A stretch of 64,000 nucleotides of DNA from Megamerina dolium (lineage: Eukaryota > Arthropoda > Insecta > Diptera > Megamerinidae), in the NCBI GenBank assembly GCA_963854835.1, contig OY978525.1:68128907-68192906 (forward strand), read 5' to 3'. Shown piece by piece: positions 9,614 to 19,170 of this stretch. The stretch's first letter is position 1; each line of letters opens with the position of its first letter. The notes beneath the pieces are model-generated. The model worked only from the letters and a program-made list of their open reading frames with translations. It made no database searches and had not been told where the DNA came from. Both the position numbers and the translations under genes were made by a program.

Positions 9614-10274
9614 AAGCATGAGAACGAAATGTGCAAAACAAGGATCTTAATTTTCAGACTAAACAGACTACTACAAAAATGCAAAAAACAAAATTCCTCA
9701 CACGAAAATAATAAACAAAAATTTGTTTAAATAATAATAATAATAAAATTAATAGCATAAAATTAGACCATATTAAACAAAATGCATAACAATGCAGCAC
9801 TTTACAATAACGTGAGAACGCACATAACACGAGCAAATGCACAACTATGAAAATTTTTGTTTTAGGCATGAAATATAAAATTTCTAAACATTATAATTAA
9901 AATAATTCCAACATATAAGAATATTTATTAAAATAAAAAATTTCGAAATGCAAGAAAAAATAATAATAATACATCATGAATCAAATGGCGTTTTATAATA
10001 TTCTGACCAAGATATATGGAAATAAATTTAATCGACTGACAATTATGGAAATGGTATGAGAATTACATTTATTTATTTTTTTTTCTCTTTCCCTTCCTAA
10101 GGAAGAAGAAATAGCTGAAGTCGAAATTGGAAAGTACTTGACTGTGGACAAAGTGCAGTACCAACACTGGGACACCAAACAAAAAAAAATATACAGTTTT
10201 TCGAAGGGATTAAGACAAATAAAAAGAGACAATAGGGGTCATAGCGAAGAAGAATTAAAATATTTAAATATGAA
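9614..10274 (+). other. Gypsy-1 copy 1, region 3' of integrase
   Basis: This AT-rich region matches 16970-17510 and 22880-23050 in order and orientation, so it is part of the gypsy-1 body after integrase. A short open stretch (about 10100-10270) translates as EVEIGKYLTVDKVQ..YQHWDTKQK and is partly conserved at 22890-23040. I do not recognise the protein; an envelope or extra ORF remnant is possible but unproven. Confidence 0.5.
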
Positions 10275-10622
10275 ATTCTTTCAACTTCAATTTCAGTTTT
10301 GGGAACAAAAAGAAGTCGCACGGTGCCAAATCAGGTGAATACGGCGGGTGATTCAACACACAGACCTGATTCCGAGCTAAAAATTGACAGTGAGTGCTGT
10401 GTGACTCGATGCATTATCGTGCTCCATGTTAAAGTTTCAACATCAAACGAACACGTTTTTTGTAAAATGAATGTCAATAAACATTAAATGTCAACCAAAT
10501 GCCATAAAATTTTGACAGTTACTAGAGGAAGGTTGAAGCTTCAAAACGCATGTGCTCACACATAGATGGTGCGCTTGGTTGATGAGATATGGTTCGAGTC
10601 TTAATACATAATTGTCGCACCT
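10275..10622 (-). mobile_element. Mariner 3' fragment, same family as 49669-50223
   Basis: The minus strand starts at the terminal repeat (GTGCGACAATTATGTATT, near 10601-10620) and runs through CATCTATGTGTGAGCACATG to a coding relic meaning HPPYSPDLAP..FFLFPK. This is the mariner third-aspartate region. The other end of the element is missing. The match to the element at 49669-50223 is close, but this copy extends through a stretch deleted there. Confidence 0.7.
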
Positions 10623-10838
<216 letters not shown>

Positions 10839-10854
10839 TATAATTTGTACCAAA

Positions 10855-11535
10855 CAACAATGTATTTTTAATACCTTTTAAAAAATGAAATTATAAATGA
10901 ATATTGCGAAAAAATTATTTTTATATAGTATATAAGAATATATGTATATCTAAATAAGAAAAATTATCTAAATAAGTTATATAGTAGATATAGTAGCTAT
11001 AATAGCTATAGTAGATGTAAGTGATCTATTATTGAAAAAGAATCTCGTAATTCCCCTACAAACACAAGAGACCAGCAGTATGTCTACGTGAATCCAATAT
11101 CAACTCATACAGTGAAATTTAGATAGATGCCAACGCAGCAACATTAACAGCATTAACAACAGTAACAACCAAGAATGATGACACAAAACTATCCTTGAGG
11201 CAGTAAAGAGCCAATAAATCCAGAACAGAAAACAAAACAGGTCCAGTACATTGAACACGCATAAGAATAACAAACACATAAAACTTACAACCAATAACTT
11301 TGGCATACTTAGCCAGCGCGATATAGCAAAGAGACATCAACAATAATAGCTATGCAACCACAACCGAATAGAATAGTTCAGCTGCACATCAGGAGAAGAT
11401 GATAATCAACAGAACCAAAAATAAATATTCATATTGCTTCAATAGTTAAACACTTTGACCACGAGTACAGAGTTTCACATCGACAATCTTGCTTAGCAGT
11501 GCGGCACACACAAAAACCACCCTGCAAGCTGTTAC
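10855..11535 (+). other. Gypsy-1 copy 1, distal 3' region
   Basis: This matches 28497-29528, after removal of SINE 4, in the same orientation. Shared landmarks are CTTAGCCAGCGCGA, AGCTATGCAACCACAACCG, GAAGATGATAATCAACAGAACC, GAGTACAGAGTTTCACATCG and CTGCAAGCT. In the second copy the matching block leads, after LINE 2, into the gypsy-1 LTR. So this is the gypsy-1 region upstream of its LTR. It is rich in CAA/ACA and has no long ORF. Confidence 0.6.
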
Positions 11536-11684
11536 CATTAGATAGATAGATAGATAGATAGATAGATATAGTTCTTAATTTAAAAATATTCTTACAAATT
11601 ATAAATCAACAACCAATACAAAATAAACAATTAAAGAACTTACGACAATGACTATATAGTTGTCTGTCGGAGATAAACCTAATA

Positions 11685-12202
11685 TTACATAACATAAAAT
11701 ACTACATTCCAATTAATCTTATTTATCAATATTTTATATATTAACACAAACTCATTCAATATTAATTTTCTATACGTCAAAGCACCAATGATGAACTTAA
11801 CTAAACCTTCCCAACCAAATTCTTTTGTCCCATTTAATACGTGAATTATTTCCGTTAAATCTAAACTATATTTTCCAAAATATCTATATCTAATTCGTTT
11901 GAGTATTGGACATTTTCCCAAAAAGTGTGTAATATTCTCCATGTCGTTCAAATGACAAAGAGTGCAGCTGAGATTTCTATGTCCGCCAAGGTAAATTAAA
12001 TCCAGATCATTATATAAACGAAAACTGTTAAATGTTCTTTACAGCATTTTCTATTTATTTTTGTGTTTAAGTTTTCTAGTAGTAACCTTACATTTTCTTT
12101 CCATATGACATTATTTTCTGTTGCCCTTCCCAATTAATATTCAAATTCTCTCCTAAACCCTGTATTGCCTTCGCCCAAAATATTTGTTTTGCTAATACCC
12201 TT
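11685..12202 (-). pseudogene. LINE 3 C-terminal part
   Basis: Below SINE 3 the minus-strand reading resumes with KRVLAKQIFWAKAIQGL and ends with HFLGKCPILKRIRYRYFG, the His-Cys end found C-terminal to RT in many LINEs. The final frame closes at 11685. The first residues repeat KRVL because the SINE target duplication (10 bp) is read twice. Confidence 0.65.
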
Positions 12203-12497
12203 GTCGTAGGTGGGTGCCGCAGCTCAGTGGTTAGTGTGTTCGCCTTCTGATCTGTAGGTCGTGATTCAATCCCCGGCTGATGCATAACAAATTTAATATC
12301 GATAAGATTTTTCTTTCGAACGGTACCCACCTGTCGGCAAGCAATTGGCAATTCTTCCTACAGTAACAACTTGCCATGAAAAAGCTTCTAGCTAAGTAGG
12401 TCCCTTCTAATATTGTCCAAAATTTAAGACGCACAACAGTAATGGAAGAGAAGCTCGGCCTTTGGGGCTTTATGTGCCACATATTTATTTTTTTATT
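12203..12497 (+). mobile_element. tRNA-derived SINE, copy 3
   Basis: Head GGTGGGTGCCGCAGCTCAG near 12210, B box TTCAATCCCCGG, and the conserved tail GGCCTTTGGGGCTTTATGTG ending at 12480. A T-rich tail follows to 12497. Exact 10-bp duplications (TAATACCCTT) lie at 12193-12202 and 12498-12507. The element interrupts LINE 3 codons, and removing SINE plus one duplication restores the LINE reading. The body has lost about 60 bp relative to copies 1 and 4. Confidence 0.9.
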
Positions 12498-13745
12498 TAA
12501 TACCCTTTTAATTAGTGTATGTGGTAGTCTGTCATCTTTGTATTCGAATAATGTTTTATAAATGTATTCTAATTGCAGTTCGAGAGTGTATAGATGGCTG
12601 TTTGGTATATTTGTTTATAAAAGATGGCAATAAGATGGAGTATTGTCAGGAAGACGCAATATTCTCTTCAGAAAATACATTTGTACTTTGTCTACTTCAT
12701 CGAACATTGCATAGCTTTGCACTACTCTCACTACAGTTAAAAACAATTTCCACTTGGCAGACATTTTTATCTGGTTGTTTGTTAAAAATGCTCGGCAGGT
12801 CGCGTTTATACTATTCTTTGCTAAACTACGTCTATTCTCTACATGCCTTTTGAAACTTAGCTGCGGTGTCAATATTACTCCCAAATAATTGTACTCAGAT
12901 CTTATTTCTACATTATCTCCCCTAAAAGTCCATTTTTCTTTTCCTGATAACCTGCCTCCCTTCCTAAACACCATAATAGCGGATTTTGTCAGGTTTACTT
13001 CTATATTCCAAGTATCGCAATATTTTTCTAGATTATTTATCATGGTTTGCAGTTTAGTAATGTCATCTGATAGTATTACTATGTCGTCTGCGTATAATAG
13101 TAGTCGTATATTTAAGGCGTCTATGTATATCCCTTCCTCCAGACTGTCATGCAAGTTATTTAAATATAGTGAAAACAGTAATGGAGACATTAAGCAACCT
13201 TGTTTTACACCCGAAGAAATATTAAATTTGTCTGATATAGCATCCCCCGTCCATATAAATGAATTTGTGTTAAAATATATTTGTTCTATGAAGTTTACCA
13301 TTTTTGTTGAAACGCCTAGAGTATGTAATTTGTAAATCAGTAACTGTCTTGGAACCTTTTCATACGCTGCCCTAAAATCTACAAAAAAAAGCATACACTT
13401 TCTTCTTTTCATTAATTTTTAAGTGAACGATTAATGTAAGGTTATATATATTGTCAATCGTAGAGTGTTTTTTCCTAAAACCCGCCTGATATTCGGTTAT
13501 AATGTTATTGCTGTCTGCCCAATTTGTCAGTCTCTCATTTAAAATATCCATCATAATCTTAGCTATGCAGTTCATGAACGATATACCCCTATAATTTAAA
13601 AGTTTGGGAATATAATGCTAGTCTCGAACGATTTTTCTACTTGTCCATTATTGTACAGTCTTGTATATGCCCTGGCTAATTCGTCAAGAAACTCTATATC
13701 CGCATTTCTAAAAAATTCATATGGAACTATTAATAATGACAAAAT
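12498..13745 (-). pseudogene. LINE 3 reverse transcriptase, upstream part
   Basis: The frame 13372-13575 gives YQAGFRKKHSTIDNI (RT block 1). After a one-base indel in an A8 run (13383-13390) the frame 12615-13412 gives FVDFRAAYEKVP (motif A), SSGVKQGCLMSPLLFSLY (motif B), LLLYADDIVILSD (motif C, intact YADD) and YNYLGVILTPQLSFKRHV (thumb). A stop at 12615 is followed by a continued reading into KDDRLPHTLIKRVL at the SINE 3 boundary. Upstream, residues to about 13745 read ARAYTRLYNNGQVEKSF. No endonuclease is present. Confidence 0.75.
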
Positions 13746-14122
13746 TAAAATTTCGAATAGAATCAACTGTCACATTAGAAGCAAGCATCAACCCACAAGC
13801 ACACTAAACCAACTTTTGCTCAAACCTCAATAAAAATCCAGATTTTTATTGAGGTTTCAAATCTAACGCCCCACCCAAGCACCCCACTAAAAGCAGATAG
13901 CAACCAGCAGGAAACACATCGTCATCGTGGGCACCATAATCATCGAATTGCCAGTAACCATATATATAAATAATACTTCGTATCTTGTTCCTAATAGTAT
14001 AATACGGTTTGAATTGTAAATAATATCGCAAACTAAATATAGTTGTAACCTTTTCCTTATAAGAAAAAATTATTATTATTATTTCATAATGGAAATTTTT
14101 TCTTCCTGAGAGAAGGGAGGGA
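13746..14122 (+). other. Gypsy-1 copy 1, region just upstream of the LTR
   Basis: This matches 34978-35407, sharing GCATCAACCCACAAGCAC, CACATCGTCA, CACCATAATCATCGAATT and the polypurine tract CTGAGAGAAGGGAGGGA that ends at 14122. It contains a perfect hairpin at 13822-13857 that the other copy lacks. No protein is recognised; the minus-strand ORF at 13846-14181 crosses into the LTR and is not supportable. Confidence 0.6.
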
Positions 14123-14387
14123 TGTTGCGAGCCAAAATATGAAATATGCACATAGGCATATTGTGAAATTGTGAAATACATGTTTATCTATACACATACC
14201 AACATTGCTCGATGTTGTGAAATACACAATCCATATTAATATTACTTATAATTGTGGAATGCCAGAACATTGAACCAACTGAGTTGCAGTTGGGTGTGAA
14301 AAAGCTGACAAAGCACTCTCCCACATAATTCGTAGTTCTGCACTTACTTATGCATACCAACAATGTGTAGACATTCCATGATAGCTA
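14123..14387 (+). repeat. Gypsy-1 LTR, truncated (copy 1; unit A)
   Basis: Starts TGTTGCGAGCC directly after the polypurine tract and matches the first 270 bp of the LTR at 35408-36079. It stops at GACATTCCATGATAGCT, where integrase sequence of a second gypsy-1 copy begins. The duplicate in unit B starts at 15801. Confidence 0.75.
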
Positions 14388-14591
14388 AAATTTTACATCA
14401 TAATTGTTCTCAGATACATATCACCCACAACCTAACGGCTCTCTAGAAAGAAGTCATAGACCTTTAGCGGAATATCTTAGGAGTTACGTTAAAGAAGATG
14501 GTTCAAATTGGGATCAGTGGTTGGCGTCAGCAATGCATGTTCACAACAATACAGTACATACTATCACCACATGAACACCTTTCAGCATACT
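14388..14591 (+). pseudogene. Gypsy-1 copy 2 integrase fragment (unit A)
   Basis: This matches 9107-9300 and encodes HPQPNGSLERSHRPL with the catalytic-glutamate region. It is interrupted at 14591 by a solo LTR and continues at 15048-15263. The same piece recurs in unit B at 16066-16269, continuing at 16726. Confidence 0.7.
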
Positions 14592-15042
14592 AATTGTGAA
14601 TGACACAATATTGGCAGCATCGAAATAAATGTCAACAAAGAGAAACAGGCGGTAACAAGGGCAAGCCAACGAGAAAGAGAGATAAGACTACGATAAAGAA
14701 AGATTCTGGAGTGTTGCCACAGAGTATAAATAGGGCCAAAATATTGACAATTTAAATTAATTGAATCCCAAAAGTGATCGCGCAAACATTGATACAGTTT
14801 CAGAGGCAAAAGTTGCAAGTACATTAAAGAGTTTTTCTAAATAGTTGATTGTAACTAAAGTTGATTAAATAAATTGTTGTTGTATATAGTTGTACAAAAT
14901 AAGTGTTGCATTTATTATTGACAGAATCCAGTGGTCGATATTCGGTTGTTATGGCCACATAAGTAAGTAAGTAAGTAGAAACCAGTGGTCAAACAAGGTT
15001 GATTCAAATGGAATTAAACGTTTACAAAATAAAAATGTGTCA
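14592..15042 (+). repeat. Solo LTR distantly related to the G family
   Basis: The sequence parallels the G-family LTR read on its coding strand: GGCAGCATCGAAA, ATGTCAACAAAGAGAAA, GTGTTGCC, the TATA box AGTATAAATAGGGCC, AGGCAAAAGTTGCAAGTACA, AATAAATTGTTGTTG and GGAATTAAACGTTTACAAAAT. Flanking ATACT at 14587-14591 and 15043-15047 is a 5-bp target-site duplication; joining the sides restores the integrase reading seen at 9298. A 42-bp RTE tail is inserted at 14937-14978. The duplicate in unit B spans 16270-16720. Confidence 0.75.
14937..14978 (+). mobile_element. RTE-like LINE 3' tail, 42 bp
   Basis: GGTTGTTATGGCCACATAAG followed by (TAAG)n is the reverse complement of the 3' end at 1440-1465. 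Flanking AATCCAGTGGTC (14925-14936) and AAACCAGTGGTC (14979-14990) form a 12-bp target-site duplication with one mismatch. This is an extremely 5'-truncated insertion inside the solo LTR; its duplicate is at 16615-16656. Confidence 0.75.
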
Positions 15043-15267
15043 ATACTATACGGCTTTAACACCGACGTGCCAACAAATCTAATAACTAAAAGAACACCAT
15101 TGTACAACGCAGGAGACCAAAATAAGTTATTAAAATATCGAATACAGAGGTCCCACGAACTAATTAAGGAAAATTAGGAAAAAGCAAAGGAAAACGCCAA
15201 GAGGCAGTATGACAAGGACATACACCCGGTAATTTTTAGAGTAGGAAAAACGGTTTTATTAAATATA

Positions 15268-16941
15268 TATAATTTAAAAGTTTGGGAATATAATGCTAGT
15301 CTCGAACGATTTTTCTACTTGTCCATTATTGTACAGTCTTGTATATGCCCTGGCTAATTCGTCAAGAAACTCTATATCCGCATTTCTAAAAAATTCATAT
15401 GGAACTATTAATAATGACAAAATTAAAATTTCGAATAGAATCAACTGTCACATTAGAAGCAAGCATCAACCCACAAGCACACTAAACCAACTTTTGCTCA
15501 AACCTCAATAAAAATCCAGATTTTTATTGAGGTTTCAAATCTAACGCCCCACCCAAGCACCCCACTAAAAGCAGATAGCAACCAGCAGGAAACACATCGT
15601 CATCGTGGGCACCATAATCATCGAATTGCCAGTAACCATATATATAAATAATACTTCGTATCTTGTTCCTAATAGTATAATACGGTTTGAATTGTAAATA
15701 ATATCGCAAACTAAATATAGTTGTAACCTTTTCCTTATAAGAAAAAATTATTATTATTATTTCATAATGGAAATTTTTTCTTCCTGAGAGAAGGGAGGGA
15801 TGTTGCGAGCCAAAATATGAAATATGCACATAGGCATATTGTGAAATTGTGAAATACATGTTTATCTATACACATACCAACATTGCTCGATGTTGTGAAA
15901 TACACAATCCATATTAATATTACTTATAATTGTGGAATGCCAGAACATTGAACCAACTGAGTTGCAGTTGGGTGTGAAAAAGCTGACAAAGCACTCTCCC
16001 ACATAATTCGTAGTTCTGCACTTACTTATGCATACCAACAATGTGTAGACATTCCATGATAGCTAAAATTTTACATCATAATTGTTCTCAGATACATATC
16101 ACCCACAACCTAACGGCTCTCTAGAAAGAAGTCATAGACCTTTAGCGGAATATCTTAGGAGTTACGTTAAAGAAGATGGTTCAAATTGGGATCAGTGGTT
16201 GGCGTCAGCAATGCATGTTCACAACAATACAGTACATACTATCACCACATGAACACCTTTCAGCATACTAATTGTGAATGACACAATATTGGCAGCATCG
16301 AAATAAATGTCAACAAAGAGAAACAGGCGGTAACAAGGGCAAGCCAACGAGAAAGAGAGATAAGACTACGATAAAGAAAGATTCTGGAGTGTTGCCACAG
16401 AGTATAAATAGGGCCAAAATATTGACAATTTAAATTAATTGAATCCCAAAAGTGATCGCGCAAACATTGATACAGTTTCAGAGGCAAAAGTTGCAAGTAC
16501 ATTAAAGAGTTTTTCTAAATAGTTGATTGTAACTAAAGTTGATTAAATAAATTGTTGTTGTATATAGTTGTACAAAATAAGTGTTGCATTTATTATTGAC
16601 AGAATCCAGTGGTCGATATTCGGTTGTTATGGCCACATAAGTAAGTAAGTAAGTAGAAACCAGTGGTCAAACAAGGTTGATTCAAATGGAATTAAACGTT
16701 TACAAAATAAAAATGTGTCAATACTATACGGCTTTAACACCGACGTGCCAACAAATCTAATAACTAAAAGAACACCATTGTACAACGCAGGAGACCAAAA
16801 TAAGTTATTAAAATATCGAATACAGAGGTCCCACGAACTAATTAAGGAAAATTAGGAAAAAGCAAAGGAAAACGCCAAGAGGCAGTATGACAAGGACATA
16901 CACCCGGTAATTTTTAGAGTAGGAAAAACGGTTTTATTAAA
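15268..16941. repeat. 1,678-bp tandem duplication, unit B
   Basis: Unit B repeats unit A. It begins in the middle of LINE 3 sequence (AATTTAAAAGTTTGGG) immediately after integrase sequence (GGTTTTATTAAA), a junction found nowhere else here. It ends where the integrase continues with codons missing from unit A (after 16941). So B, not A, is continuous with the rest of gypsy-1 copy 2. Confidence 0.9.
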
Positions 16942-17050
16942 AAAAAAACGAGGAAAAATTGTACACATAAGCAGTCCAGTAACAACGACTATACAAATCG
17001 GACGAAAATGGAAAAAGTGGTAAAATTGGTAAAAGATACACGAGAATAAA
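16721..17050 (+). pseudogene. Gypsy-1 copy 2 integrase, C-terminal part
   Basis: After the duplicated solo LTR the integrase reading resumes at the ILYGF position, with NKLLKYRIQRSHELIKEN then ENAKRQYDKDIHPV. It runs past the end of unit B into AAAAACGAGG and CAGTCCAGTAACAACGAC, which match 9530-9610. Stops and frameshifts are present. Confidence 0.7.
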
Positions 17051-17625
17051 TTTCCAGACTAAACAAAGTATATAATACTACAAAAAAAGCAAAAAACGAA
17101 ATTATGTACAAAAAAAAAATTAAATATTATAATAAAATAATAATAAAATAATAGCACTTTGACCATATTAAACAAAATGCATAACAATGCAGCACCTGTA
17201 CAATGACGTGAGAACGACACTCAAGATAATAAGGCATATAGATATACGATACAAGTAAATGCTATGAAAATTTTTGTTTTGGGCATGAAAGTATTAAATT
17301 CCTAAACATGGTAATTAAAATATTTCCAAATATAACAATTTTTATTAAAATAAATAATTTCTGGATGCAAGAAAAAATGGCAATACATCATGAATCAGAT
17401 GGCGTTTTATAATATGCCTACCATAGATGTATGGAAACAAAATTAATCGACTGATAATTATGGGAATGGTATGAGAATTACATTTATTTATTTTTTTTTC
17501 TCCTTTACTTCCCTTTATTACTTAATTTTTGTCAACAATAAAGTAAAATATTAATATATATAAAAAATACATTATAATACTAAAAATTTATCCATTAATA
17601 TCCTACAAGAGTATAGGGTCCCTCA
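17051..17625 (+). other. Gypsy-1 copy 2, region 3' of integrase
   Basis: This matches 9614-10100: CATATTAAACAAAATGCAT, ACATCATGAATCA, ATGGCGTTTTATAAT and the T-rich run before TTCC. Its last 14 bases (TATAGGGTCCCTCA, 17612-17625) are the left target-site duplication of LINE 1. The gypsy-1 sequence resumes at 22870. Confidence 0.65.
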
Positions 17626-17851
17626 GGGGTGCTAATGGGGTAGTGACGCGATTATATAGCCTCTCCTATTCAATTGTCAACCTCACCTACACGTCGGTGC
17701 ACCCTGTCGATAACAGAAGAGGCTCTGACGACATAACACTTTAAGCTAAGGTGTTGAGGTACCCGTGCCGAGAGCTGAATGGCTGGTAGTGATTAAAGAA
17801 CCAAGTCGTTAACGGTCCCCTCCGATGCCCAGGCAAGGTCGGTTGTATTAA

Positions 17852-19170
17852 GTGCCTTACCCTGGTATACTGGCTCTGCTGGGGTGGACTCTTCTTTCCA
17901 GTTCACTCGTGGGAATAAAAACGGAGAACATACAGAACAAACACAAAAACCAGGAAGTAAGGGGGAGCGCTCTGGGAGCGCTTTCGGAGGATGATCTCTT
18001 GGCCAGTAGCCAGGAGAGCATCAAAAACAAGGATGACAAGGGTGCCAGACATAGCACCCCTGTCATAGACAAAAATACTCCATCAACATCCAACAAAGGG
18101 AGCACGCCAGCCACAGCGGCCCCCAAGAAGTCTAAGAAGTCGTCCGGTACCCTGCTGAAAGCGAGGTACCAAAGGGCGCTTTTTATACTGGATAAGATCG
18201 CCAAGAATGAGAAAGATGGCCAAGTCCACGAGCGGGATGCCGAGGACAAGGTCAGGTACGAGGCGGTGGTCAAGGAGTACGAGACCTCACTCGCAAACAA
18301 AGCAGCACAGCCACAACAACAGCCGAAGCAGACAGCGAAGCGGAATCGGTCACAGGACGTGACTGATCACCCCGCAAAAAAGGGCAAGTACTCCAAGCAG
18401 GGGGGGGTCCTTCCGCTGTTGCTCCAGCGTCATCAAGGCAACCTTATAGTGAGGTGGTCAGAGACCTCCTCCAGGTTGCTATTGTTGACGCGAAGAGCAA
18501 CAATGGAAGGCCGGTGCTGGCAGTATGGAACTCTATTGAGGGACGGCTATCTGAGATGGTCGTCGAGCACCTCTTAGAGAAACAAACTCCAGTTCCAGCC
18601 TTCAACTGCGAGGAGGTTTGTCGAGGCTGTCGGGTGATTAAATGCGCGGACGGATTCTCGAGGGAATTTCTGGGCAAATGCGTAACTAAGATCAGTAACG
18701 CATGGGAGGGTCTTTCGCTTAAGATCATCCCGGCAGCGGAGATTCCCAGGAGGCCCCGGGCGCGTATTTGGTTGCCAAAAATGGCAATGAAACTGGATGA
18801 GTCGAAGCTCATCCAGTGCTTGAAACTGCAGAATCCAGGTGTCCCGATGGACGACTGGTCGGTCATTAAGATCGGAGAGCAGCAGCGCAACAGCCAACCA
18901 GTCCTTCTGCTTATCTGCAATGAGTCCCTGGGGGCACTTGAGCAGAGAGAAAATAAGCTTCGGTTTGGCATCAGGGAGGCCAAAATGAAGGTGTTTCCGG
19001 CTTCGGTGGCTCCGGATGATAACCTGGAAGAGGTTGATGACGCCAACAAGCTCCTAGAGGGGCTCAAGCTGGCTGAGCCGGCCGGGGAAGGTGCCTCGTC
19101 ATCAACCGCGCAAACTGGAAGTGCGCCACAAACCAGCAAACAAGGAGATGCTGAGAGTGGCGCAGATTAA
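17852..19170 (+). pseudogene. LINE 1 ORF1 (RNA-binding/capsid-like protein)
   Basis: ORF1 of LOA-type LINEs packages the element RNA. The frame opens at 17852 with no ATG; by comparison with LINE 2 the original start was probably the codon at 17921, now ACG. The N-terminal third is basic and lysine-rich (KKSKKSSGTLLKARYQRAL). The frame is lost in a G8 run at 18400-18407, where one added G would restore it. The downstream part (to 19170) holds EVVRDLLQVAIVDAK, then FSREFLGKCV and RPRARIWLP. This resembles the DUF4780-like domain of such proteins. No CCHC knuckles are seen. The stop overlaps the ORF2 start by 23 bp. Confidence 0.7.

Larger units (their letters stand above)
11536..13745 (-). mobile_element. 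LINE 3, unclassified non-LTR retrotransposon, 5'-truncated
   Basis: A minus-strand LINE with a (TATC)n 3' tail at 11540-11568. Its polyprotein relic covers part of the RT and a C-terminal zinc-finger-like end. SINE 3 is inserted at 12203-12497. It lies inside gypsy-1 copy 1: left flank is the distal 3' region ending at 11535, right flank the gypsy-1 sequence leading to the LTR. I could not define convincing target-site duplications. The clade is uncertain; the RT is neither LOA-like nor RTE-like in this window. Confidence 0.7.
13590..15267. repeat. 1,678-bp tandem duplication, unit A
   Basis: Unit A is followed directly by unit B at 15268. All landmarks repeat at a constant offset of 1,678 bp, and I saw no difference between the units. 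The unit contains the 5' end of LINE 3, the gypsy-1 distal region and truncated LTR, part of the copy 2 integrase, a solo LTR, and a 42-bp RTE tail. The left breakpoint is inside LINE 3 coding sequence and the right one inside gypsy integrase. Confidence 0.9.

Noticed and set aside
11540..11568. GATA repeats as a regulatory or sex-linked satellite
   Set aside because: They sit at the 3' end of LINE 3 and are best explained as its simple-repeat tail.
13846..14181. 111-codon minus-strand ORF, repeated identically at 15524-15859
   Set aside because: The repetition is due to the tandem duplication, and the ORF crosses the polypurine tract and LTR boundary of gypsy-1, so it is not a gene.
18444..19139. 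Minus-strand ORF of 231 codons opposite LINE 1 ORF1
   Set aside because: Antisense shadow of ORF1 with no recognisable domain.
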